The position numbers and the translations under genes were made by a program. The notes beneath the pieces were generated by a model that was not told the DNA's origin, searched no databases, and was given only the letters and a program-made list of their open reading frames with translations. From contig NZ_JAGJEC010000002.1 in assembly GCF_018100785.1 (NCBI RefSeq), positions 186,001 to 250,000 on the forward strand: a stretch of DNA of 64,000 nucleotides. The letters run 5' to 3'. The stretch is from Maribacter sp. MMG018 (lineage in GTDB: Bacteria; Bacteroidota; Bacteroidia; Flavobacteriales; Flavobacteriaceae). Positions 55,130 to 61,942 of the stretch are shown piece after piece (the stretch's first letter is position 1; each line of letters begins with the position of its first letter).

Positions 55130-56851
55130 ATGCAGATAAAGGAATCTTCAGAAATCTATGATGTTATTATTGTAGGTTCGGGAGCAGGTGGCGGTATGGC
55201 TACCAAACAATTAGCGGATGCGGGTCTTAATGTTGCCGTAGTGGAAGCGGGTCCGTTTTTTGACCCGGCGGACCCTGTTACAATGACCCAATTAAAATGG
55301 CCTTATGAATCTCCTCGTAGAGGAGCGAATACCGATCGGGCTTTTGGCGAGTGGGACATGTCTTACGGAGATTGGGAGGTGGAAGGCGAACCTTATACCC
55401 ATGCCGAGGGAACGACCTTTAAATGGTGGCGTTCAAGAATGTTGGGAGGTAGAACCAATCACTGGGGTAGAATATCTTTACGTTTTGGGCCTAAAGATTT
55501 TAAGGGAAAGACCAGGGACGGTCATGGTGATGATTGGCCGATCGGTTACGAAGATGTAAAACCCTATTACGATAAGGTAGATAAATTGATCGGTGTATTC
55601 GGAACAAATGAAGGCTTAGAGAACGACCCTGATGGTTTTTTTCTTCCTCCGCCAAAACCACGTTTGCACGAACTTTTTTATATCAATGGAGCAAAAAAAA
55701 CGGGAATTCCGGTAATTCCGGGTAGGCTGTCCATGTTGACCAAAAGAATAAACAACGAACGTGGTGTTTGTTTTTATTGTGGCCAATGTAGTAGGTCTTG
55801 TCAGGTATACGCCGATTTCTCATCGGGTAGCTGTTTGATCTTTCCTGCCCAGAAAAGCGGGGGCAAGGTGAGGATTTACGTAAACAGTATGGTACGCGAG
55901 GTAACCACCAACGAAGAAGGTAAGGCTACCGGTGTTTCTTACATCAACAAAGAAGACAGAAAAGAATATAAGCTAAGGGGAAAAGTAGTGGTCTTGGCCG
56001 CTTCTGCCTGTAGCTCGGCGCGTATATTATTAAACTCAAAGAGTAAACAACACCCTAACGGACTGGGTAACAGTAGTAATCTTGTCGGTAAATATCTTCA
56101 TGATTCTACAGGTGCCAGTGCGGCAGGGTTTATACCGGGCCTAATGAACCGTAAAACATCTTACAATGAAGACGGTGTTGGTGGTATGCACGTATACTCG
56201 CCATGGTGGGGCGATAACTCTAAATTAGATTTCCCAAGAGGATATCATATCGAAGTTTGGGGAGGTATGGGACAACCAAATTATGGTTTTGGAATGAACC
56301 CCAACGATTTTAATAAGTTCTTTGGTCTAAAAGTAGGAGGTTACGGAGAAAGCCTACGGGACGATGTTAAAAAATACTATGGTTCTGTCATAGGATTTGG
56401 AGGTCGTGGAGAAAGTATAGCCCGTAAAGAGAACTACTGTGAAATAGATCCTACGACGGTGGATCAATTTGGTATTCCTGTCTTGAAATTCCATTATAAA
56501 TGGTCAGATTTTGAAAGAAACCAGGCCAAACACATGCAAGATACCTTTGAAGAGTTGATCCATAATATGGGAGGCCATTATTTAGGTGAAAAACCAGGAA
56601 AGGATAAAGATTATGGCCTACATGCCCCAGGAGAAATTATTCACGAGGTGGGTACTACCCGTATGGGAGATGACCCCAAAACATCTGTTACCAATAAGTT
56701 TAACCAATTGCACGATGTGGACAATGTATTTATTGTAGATGCCGGACCTTTTGTTTCACAGGCCGACAAGAACTGTACTTGGACCATTCTGGCACTCTCG
56801 TGGCGTGCTTCCGATTATATCATTGAGCAATTAAAACAACAAAATATCTAA
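55130..56851 (+). CDS. GMC-family FAD-dependent sugar/alcohol oxidoreductase with a cysteine cluster
   Basis: A 573-residue GMC oxidoreductase. FAD-binding motif GSGAGGGMA (16-24), Glu39 for the ribose, and the C-terminal HEVGTTRMGDDP segment holding the active-site His. Cys214, Cys217, Cys220 and Cys224 (CFYCGQCSRSC) resemble the cysteine set that binds an Fe-S cluster in FAD-dependent glucose dehydrogenases with a small subunit. It has no signal of its own. The next gene, 3 bp later, is the matching small subunit with a Tat-like lipoprotein leader, so export as a folded complex is plausible. Confidence 0.9.
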   Translation: MQIKESSEIYDVIIVGSGAGGGMATKQLADAGLNVAVVEAGPFFDPADPVTMTQLKWPYESPRRGANTDRAFGEWDMSYGDWEVEGEPYTHAEGTTFKWWRSRMLGGRTNHWGRISLRFGPKDFKGKTRDGHGDDWPIGYEDVKPYYDKVDKLIGVFGTNEGLENDPDGFFLPPPKPRLHELFYINGAKKTGIPVIPGRLSMLTKRINNERGVCFYCGQCSRSCQVYADFSSGSCLIFPAQKSGGKVRIYVNSMVREVTTNEEGKATGVSYINKEDRKEYKLRGKVVVLAASACSSARILLNSKSKQHPNGLGNSSNLVGKYLHDSTGASAAGFIPGLMNRKTSYNEDGVGGMHVYSPWWGDNSKLDFPRGYHIEVWGGMGQPNYGFGMNPNDFNKFFGLKVGGYGESLRDDVKKYYGSVIGFGGRGESIARKENYCEIDPTTVDQFGIPVLKFHYKWSDFERNQAKHMQDTFEELIHNMGGHYLGEKPGKDKDYGLHAPGEIIHEVGTTRMGDDPKTSVTNKFNQLHDVDNVFIVDAGPFVSQADKNCTWTILALSWRASDYIIEQLKQQNI

Positions 56852-56854
56852 ACC

Positions 56855-57571
56855 ATGGATAGAAGAAAGAGTATAGAAACCATGATTCTAGGTGTAGGTG
56901 CTTCGGCATTGGCGTTTCATGGTTGTAAAACAGAGGAAAGTAAACCGGCGGAAGAAGTAGCCGTAAATACCGACACCAAATATTTTGGCCGTACACCGGC
57001 AGAATTGGAACGTATAGAGAAGTTAAATGCCGAAAGACTGTTTACAGATCATGATATGGATACCATTACGGCGCTAAGCTTGGTAATATTGCCTCCAAAA
57101 GAACCTTTTGGAGGGCCTATCGAGGCCGAGGTTCCGGAAATGATCGAGTTTATGGGCAAGGATATTCCAGAAATGCAACCTACCTTAAAAGGTGGACTTA
57201 TGTGGTTGGACCATAAAAGCAATAAAGAATTTGGTGTTGAGTTCAAATCGGCAACTTTAGAGCAGCAAAAACAGATATGTGATGAAATCTGCTGGCATGA
57301 TATTGAGAAGCCATTGGAAGAGCAGCCGTTAGAAATCCAATTTTTTGCTTTGATGCGAAATCTCGTGGTAACTGGTTATTATACCTCTAAAGTAGGTATA
57401 GCCGATTTGGGCTATAAAGGAAATACCCCTAATGTATGGGATGGTGTTCCGCAAGATGTATTGGATCAGCACGGGGTAGCATATGATCCCGAATGGATTG
57501 CCAAATGTGTAGACCAAAGTAAGCGAAATGTTATCGCTGAATGGGACGAAAATGGCAACTTGCTCACATAG
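56855..57571 (+). CDS. Gluconate 2-dehydrogenase subunit 3-family protein (Tat-like lipoprotein leader)
   Basis: A 238-residue member of PF13618. The N-terminus MDRRKSIETMILGVGASA looks like a twin-arginine leader, followed by a lipobox HGC (Cys24). The conserved helical core (LPPKEPFGGPIEAEVPEMIEFMG and ALMRNLVVTGYYTSKVG) is present. This subunit accompanies GMC dehydrogenases and carries them across the membrane by co-translocation. It is coupled to the GMC gene (3 bp gap) and precedes the isomerase gene by 15 bp. Confidence 0.88.
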   Translation: MDRRKSIETMILGVGASALAFHGCKTEESKPAEEVAVNTDTKYFGRTPAELERIEKLNAERLFTDHDMDTITALSLVILPPKEPFGGPIEAEVPEMIEFMGKDIPEMQPTLKGGLMWLDHKSNKEFGVEFKSATLEQQKQICDEICWHDIEKPLEEQPLEIQFFALMRNLVVTGYYTSKVGIADLGYKGNTPNVWDGVPQDVLDQHGVAYDPEWIAKCVDQSKRNVIAEWDENGNLLT

Positions 57572-57586
57572 AACAATAATAACTTT

Positions 57587-58405
57587 ATGAAGAAATTAGT
57601 TATGACCGCTATCCTATTGGGTAGCGGTTTTATGTCACAGGCGCAGGAAGTAGGTATACAGTTGTATAGTTTACGCAATCAGTTTAAAATAGATGTATCC
57701 AATACATTGGGACTTATCAATGAATGGGGTATTTCTAAAATTGAAGGTGGGGGAACCTATGGGATGCCCCTAGAGGACTTTAAGGAACTTCTAGTCCAAT
57801 ACAATTTAAAGATGGTGAGCGTTGGCGCCGATTTTGGGGACTTGGAGAATGATATAGATAAGGTAATTAAAAACGCAAAAGATTTTGGTGCTACTTATGT
57901 CATGTGTGCTTGGGTACCTCACGACGATAACAAGTGGGACCTCGAAGAGACCCAACATGCTACCACTGTTTTTAATAAGGCCGGTAAGCGGTTAAAAGAA
58001 AATGGACTTACATTGGTATACCATGCTCATGGCTATGAATTTAGACCATATAAAAATGGTACCCTATTCGATTATATGGCTGAAAATGCTACTGATTTTG
58101 CTTTTGAGTTAGATGTTTTTTGGGCTCAGCATGGAGGGGCAGATCCTTTGGCGCTGATAAGACAGTATCCCGATAAAATGAAGTTGTTACATTTAAAGGA
58201 TATGGAGCATGGAATCGTGGGCAACAATACGGGACACGAAGATGTTGAGACCAACGTGGTCCTCGGATCTGGGCAAATTAATATAGCCGGGGTAGTGGCA
58301 GAGGCCAAAAAACTGGGTATAGAATATATGTTTATAGAAGACGAATCTTCTAGAGTGGTTTCGCAGGTGCCCCAAAGTTTGGAGTATTTAAAAAGCTTGG
58401 ATTAA
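57587..58405 (+). CDS. Exported sugar phosphate isomerase/epimerase-like TIM-barrel protein
   Basis: A 272-residue protein with a Sec signal (to SQAQ, about residue 20) ahead of an AP-endonuclease-2/xylose-isomerase-like TIM barrel. Metal-ligand-type residues are visible in VYHAHGYEF, FELDVFWAQHGG and LLHLKDMEHG. The signal peptide excludes a cytosolic sugar-phosphate substrate. Exported relatives of this fold act as 3-keto-glycoside lyases or epimerases in Bacteroides thetaiotaomicron. It is the last gene of the GMC operon and precedes a terminator. Confidence 0.85.
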   Translation: MKKLVMTAILLGSGFMSQAQEVGIQLYSLRNQFKIDVSNTLGLINEWGISKIEGGGTYGMPLEDFKELLVQYNLKMVSVGADFGDLENDIDKVIKNAKDFGATYVMCAWVPHDDNKWDLEETQHATTVFNKAGKRLKENGLTLVYHAHGYEFRPYKNGTLFDYMAENATDFAFELDVFWAQHGGADPLALIRQYPDKMKLLHLKDMEHGIVGNNTGHEDVETNVVLGSGQINIAGVVAEAKKLGIEYMFIEDESSRVVSQVPQSLEYLKSLD

Positions 58406-58426
58406 AAGAACATCATAGTAAAATTG

Positions 58427-58462
58427 AAAACTCCAGCTACAATGGTAACTGGAGTTTTTTTT
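58427..58462. terminator. Bidirectional terminator between the isomerase and GH130 genes
   Basis: AAAACTCCAG (58427-58436) pairs with CTGGAGTTTT (58449-58458). A T-run follows on the right and an A-run precedes on the left. It separates the convergent genes. Confidence 0.85.
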
Positions 58463-58464
58463 TG

Positions 58465-59586
58465 TTATTCCTTTATGGCCAATCCCACCATAGAATCTGC
58501 CGTGCCATAATAAAGAAACCATTTGTTCTTAAAATAGACCAGACCTTCTATAAATGTGGTTCCTGCTTTGTATTGTCCACTTACCTCATGGGGTAGACTA
58601 GGGCAAATAAAAGGCGTTTCCAATCTGGCGAGCACTTTTGTAGGGTCGTTTTTATCGAACAACACTTGTCCGCCACAATAAGTGCCTTCCGGATATTTGT
58701 CGGTAGCCCCCTCGCCATTCAAATTTTTGCCATTGTATAACAAAAGAATTCCGTTGTCGGTATATAGGGCAGGAGGCCCCGGTTCTGTCAAATGACTGTC
58801 AAAGTCGTTTAAGGTAGGTTTAAAACTGTGCAATAAACTACCATCTTTATTAAGTGTGGGGCTCCAATCCACTCCATTTTCAGAAGTGGCAAGGTTTACG
58901 AAGAGCTCTCCCCAATACATAAGATATTTTCCGTTTATCTTTTTTGCTACCAATTTACAATCTTTTAACTCGGTGACGATAGAACCCGATTTGCTCCAAG
59001 TGTCCAAAAATTTTCCATCATGGGCATCTTCAAAAACAGGGCCTTGCTTTGTCCAGTTTCTTAGGTCTTTAGATGTGGCACTAGAAAGTCGGGCCACATC
59101 TTTGTTCCAGCTGGTGTAGAGCATAATATAGGTGCCGTCCGGTGTTTCGACTACACGGGGATCTTCGATACCTCCAGGTTGGTCCCATTGGGCAAATTCA
59201 TCGGTGTCGGGAAAAAGAACGGGAGAAGGGTATTTGGTGAAATCAATGCCATTGGTACTGTAGGCAAGGCCAATTCTAGAGGTACGCCCCCCTAAAATGG
59301 CATCGGGGTTGTCCTCCGCACGAAATAATAGAAATACGGTATCGTTACGTACAATGGCCCCGGGGTTAAAAACATCCGCTTTTTGCCATTGCACCTCTTT
59401 GTCGGTAACGGGATCCTTAAAAACATAGCTGGAATCCGCTGTCATTATAGGGTTCTTTTTTGTCTTTTCAAATCCTAAGAGCCATATATCGGCAGAAGGG
59501 GTGTCAACAGCTTTTTTTTGAGTTGTAGTATCTTTACATCCAAAGAATAAAACCAATAAACAAAGAGATAATAACCTTACGTCCAT
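58465..59586 (-). CDS. GH130-like glycoside phosphorylase/mannosidase lipoprotein
   Basis: A 373-residue lipoprotein (lipobox FFGC, Cys17). The five-bladed propeller pattern of family GH130/GH43-like enzymes is visible in FNPGAIVRND, LLFRAEDNPDA, SRIGLAYS, IEDPRVVETPDGTYIMLYTSW and FLYYGTADSMVGLA. The conserved IEDPR stretch contains the catalytic Asp of GH130. GH130 members phosphorolyse or hydrolyse beta-mannosides; basic residues that hold phosphate are not obvious here and the protein is exported, so a hydrolase is more likely. It is transcribed alone, away from the xylose genes. Confidence 0.8.
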   Translation of the reverse strand: MDVRLLSLCLLVLFFGCKDTTTQKKAVDTPSADIWLLGFEKTKKNPIMTADSSYVFKDPVTDKEVQWQKADVFNPGAIVRNDTVFLLFRAEDNPDAILGGRTSRIGLAYSTNGIDFTKYPSPVLFPDTDEFAQWDQPGGIEDPRVVETPDGTYIMLYTSWNKDVARLSSATSKDLRNWTKQGPVFEDAHDGKFLDTWSKSGSIVTELKDCKLVAKKINGKYLMYWGELFVNLATSENGVDWSPTLNKDGSLLHSFKPTLNDFDSHLTEPGPPALYTDNGILLLYNGKNLNGEGATDKYPEGTYCGGQVLFDKNDPTKVLARLETPFICPSLPHEVSGQYKAGTTFIEGLVYFKNKWFLYYGTADSMVGLAIKE

Positions 59587-59713
59587 TTTGTTGAATTTTA
59601 ATATTTTACTAGTGTAATGGTAAGGTAAGAATTTAATTCCGTTCTCGGAATCTGACCTAATGTTTATAGGTATTTTGATAAAATAACTGTATTTTTCATT
59701 GTTTAACCTTAGT

Positions 59714-60436
59714 ATGAAATATTTCTATTATAGCCTGGTACTACTGTTCTTTATGTCTTGTGGAGAAAAAGAAAAAGTAGAAAAGAAAAGCGATACCGTT
59801 GAACCACTTTCTCAAAAAATAGATACAATAGAGCAAGTTGATATTCAAGAAAGGGATAAGCCGGACCTTAATAGTTTGGCAGACACCACCTTTGTGAGAT
59901 TGGCGGATTACAGCGACAATTTTATGTATGATATGCGGTATGCGACCGAGAATAATTTTTTAAAGGCCAAGGTATACGACTGTGCCGAATGTTATACGAG
60001 GGTAAAGACCGTAAAGGCGTTGATCGCCGCTAACGAAGATTTTATGAAGAAGGGCGTGAAGATTAAATTCTATGATTGTTACCGTCCCAATTCGGTGCAG
60101 TATAAAATGTGGGATATTGTACCCAATCCGCAATATGTTGCCAACCCGGTAAAAGGCTCAATTCACAATAAGGGTGGGGCCGTAGATATTACGTTGGTGA
60201 ATATGGAGGGTGAGGAGCTTGATATGGGTACCGATTTTGATTTTTTTGGTAAACGGGCCTATCATGACAATTATGATCTTCCCCAAGAAATTCTTGACAA
60301 TAGAAAGTTATTAAAAGAAACTATGGAGAAGCATGGTTTTTGGTCCACCAGGACAGAATGGTGGCACTATAATCTACAAGGGGCCTCAAAGGATCCTATA
60401 GCAAATTTTAAATGGGAATGTAATGAAAACGATTAA
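59714..60436 (+). CDS. VanX/DdpX-type D-Ala-D-Ala dipeptidase lipoprotein
   Basis: A 240-residue M15D peptidase from the ATG at 59714; a TTG at 59699 adds five residues. Lipobox MSC (about Cys16). Zinc site SIHNKGGAVDI (His, Asp) and EWWHYN (Glu, His), with the VanX segment DCYRPNSVQYKMWD. It would cleave D-Ala-D-Ala in the periplasm, as DdpX does for cell-wall recycling; vancomycin resistance is not implied because no ligase or sensor genes are near. It overlaps the next gene by 14 bp. Confidence 0.9.
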   Translation: MKYFYYSLVLLFFMSCGEKEKVEKKSDTVEPLSQKIDTIEQVDIQERDKPDLNSLADTTFVRLADYSDNFMYDMRYATENNFLKAKVYDCAECYTRVKTVKALIAANEDFMKKGVKIKFYDCYRPNSVQYKMWDIVPNPQYVANPVKGSIHNKGGAVDITLVNMEGEELDMGTDFDFFGKRAYHDNYDLPQEILDNRKLLKETMEKHGFWSTRTEWWHYNLQGASKDPIANFKWECNEND

Positions 60437-61349
60437 TTATAGATTATGCTCAATTATCTTTTTAATGTTTAATTTTTTGAGTTGTTCCGTAGCAGCTCAG
60501 GTATTTTCGTTATGGCCAGAGGGGCAAATACCAAATAGAATAGAGACGAACGAAGAAGAGGTACACAAACAAGAGGGGATACTCAGAATCAGTACTGTTC
60601 AAAAACCGACCATAGAAGTCTATTTGCCTGCACAGAATAATGCTACAGGAGAAGCTATGCTTATCTTTCCTGGTGGGGGGTATGGTATATTGGCCTACGA
60701 TTGGGAGGGTACCGATATTGCAAAATTTTTAAACGGAAAAGGTATTGCGGGTATAGTCGTCAAATACCGTTTACCTTCTTCAAAATCCCAGACACAAAAA
60801 CACAATGTTCCGTTGATCGATGCGCAAAGGGCCATGCGCATGGTAAGGAGTAAAGCGAGCGATTTTCATATAGATCCCAATAAAATAGGAATTATAGGTT
60901 TTTCGGCCGGAGGACACTTGGCCTCAACACTTGGCACCCATTTTAATGAAAAGGTGTATGCTCCCGTGGACGCCATTGATAGTATAAGTGCCAGACCCGA
61001 TTTTATGGCCTTGGGGTATCCGGTCATTAGCTTCGGTGCTATGACCCATAATGGTACAAAGACCAACTTAATAGGGGAGAGCGGACCACAGGATATGATA
61101 GAACACTTCTCTAATGAAAAGCAGGTAACCGACCAAACACCACCGACCATATTGTTTCATGCAACCGATGATACCGTTGTGCCGGTAGAAAACAGTCTGT
61201 TGTTTTATAAAGCTTTGAAAGACAATGGTGTTTCTGCAACCATGCATATATACCCAAAAGGAGGGCATGGTTTTTCACTGGCAAGAAAAGACGAACATCT
61301 AAGAGGTTGGACAGAGCGGTTGTTGGAATGGTTGGAAAGTCTTGATTAG
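60423..61349 (+). CDS. Exported alpha/beta-hydrolase carbohydrate esterase (acetyl-xylan-esterase-like)
   Basis: A 308-residue esterase with a signal sequence. The oxyanion motif FPGGGYG, nucleophile GFSAGG (Ser), acid in HATDDTVVP (Asp) and His in PKGGHGFSL form the triad. Its layout resembles the BD-FAE/acetylxylan esterase group that removes acetyl or feruloyl groups from xylan. The start codon lies inside the end of the VanX-like gene, so translation is coupled. The nearness of xylose genes supports a hemicellulose role. Confidence 0.86.
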   Translation: MKTINYRLCSIIFLMFNFLSCSVAAQVFSLWPEGQIPNRIETNEEEVHKQEGILRISTVQKPTIEVYLPAQNNATGEAMLIFPGGGYGILAYDWEGTDIAKFLNGKGIAGIVVKYRLPSSKSQTQKHNVPLIDAQRAMRMVRSKASDFHIDPNKIGIIGFSAGGHLASTLGTHFNEKVYAPVDAIDSISARPDFMALGYPVISFGAMTHNGTKTNLIGESGPQDMIEHFSNEKQVTDQTPPTILFHATDDTVVPVENSLLFYKALKDNGVSATMHIYPKGGHGFSLARKDEHLRGWTERLLEWLESLD

Positions 61350-61449
61350 ATTTTACATCGTGTTTTTATGGTATAGGATCTAATGACCTGCATAATTTAC
61401 CATGGTGGATGAGGAAAAATTATAGTAAAAAAATCTATCACTGTTTTTT

Positions 61450-61479
61450 TTGATTATTAAAAGAGCAATTCTATCTTTG
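61450..61479 (+). promoter_or_regulatory. Promoter of tRNA-Pro
   Basis: TTG (61450-61452), 19-bp spacer, TATCTTTG (61472-61479): a full match to the Flavobacteriaceae/Bacteroidota sigma-A consensus TTG-N17-23-TAnnTTTG. The transcript should begin near 61486. Confidence 0.8.
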
Positions 61480-61490
61480 CGCGAAATTGA

Positions 61491-61513
61491 GCCATAAATT
61501 TTTATGGCTTTTT
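61491..61513 (+). terminator. Terminator-like hairpin in the tRNA leader
   Basis: GCCATAAA (61491-61498) pairs with TTTATGGC (61501-61508) and is followed by five T. It lies between the promoter and the tRNA start at 61519. It may attenuate expression, or end a very short RNA, or be a processing site; the stem is AT-rich in the middle and may be weak. Confidence 0.5.
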
Positions 61514-61518
61514 AGTTT

Positions 61519-61592
61519 CGGGATGTAGCGCAGTCCGGTAGCGCACTCGGCTGGGGGTCGAGTGGTCGCAGGTTCAAATCCTGTCATCCCGA
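61519..61592 (+). tRNA. tRNA-Pro, anticodon GGG
   Basis: A 74-nt cloverleaf folded by hand. Acceptor CGGGATG with CATCCCG (7 bp), D-stem GCGC/GCGC with GG in the loop, anticodon stem CTCGG/TCGAG with loop CTGGGGG, anticodon GGG at 61553-61555, T-stem GCAGG/CCTGT with loop TTCAAAT. The 3' CCA is not encoded: the bases after the discriminator A are CTA. Confidence 0.96.
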
Positions 61593-61600
61593 CTAAATAG

Positions 61601-61658
61601 AAGCTTTGGTTTTTGTAGAAAGTTTAATTTCTAAAGAAAACCGGAGCTTTTATTTTTT
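61601..61658 (+). terminator. Rho-independent terminator after tRNA-Pro
   Basis: AAGCTTTGGTTTT (61601-61613) pairs with AAAACCGGAGCTT (61637-61649) in a 13-bp stem with two G-U pairs and inner AGAAA/TTTCT pairing, followed by a T-rich tract. Confidence 0.8.
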
Positions 61659-61701
61659 AATAAAGCTTAGTTTTATTTGCAGTGAGGGTTTATAAGGATT
61701 G

Positions 61702-61731
61702 TTTAAATCCTGTCATCCCGACCAAATAGAA
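61702..61731 (+). repeat. Duplicated tRNA-Pro 3' end (28/30 identical to 61573-61602)
   Basis: The T-loop, T-stem 3' strand, acceptor 3' strand and the first eight downstream bases of tRNA-Pro are repeated 129 bp downstream. There are two mismatches. The copy reads CCCG-A-CCA, that is, it has an encoded CCA that the intact gene lacks. No 5' half is present. It is followed by its own terminator-like hairpin. It may be an attachment-site scar or the relic of a tandem tRNA gene. Confidence 0.75.
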
Positions 61732-61762
61732 AAGTGGTTAGCAAAAGCAAATCACTTTTTTT
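61730..61762 (+). terminator. Terminator-like hairpin after the tRNA fragment
   Basis: AAAAGTG (61730-61736) pairs with CACTTTT (61753-61759), with inner partial pairing, followed by seven T. Confidence 0.6.
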
Positions 61763-61942
61763 GTTTTCAAGTGTAACGACAAAGCTTATTTTTTTATTAA
61801 CGGATTAATGTTTTGTGCCTCAAAACATTGACTGTTGGTATATGGTTTTTGGGGCTTTGGAAATTTTAATTGTAAGAAAAATATTCTTAAAAAAATGTAT
61901 TTTTGACGAAGGATATTTTTAATCTTATGTTCGAATTTTTTT
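61763..61942 (+). promoter_or_regulatory. Promoter region of the TPR-HTH regulator
   Basis: Very AT-rich. TATTTTTG at 61898-61905 is a full match to TAnnTTTG and lies 38 bp before the ATG at 61943. The nearest TTG is 25 bp upstream of it, slightly long for a -33 element, so the promoter may need an activator. Confidence 0.5.

Noticed and set aside
59714-60436. Vancomycin-resistance function for the VanX-like protein
   Set aside because: No VanH, VanA or VanRS homologues are near and the protein is an exported lipoprotein, as in cell-wall recycling DdpX types.
61593-61742. Second complete tRNA gene
   Set aside because: Only the T-loop and 3' acceptor part exist; the D-arm and anticodon arm are absent.
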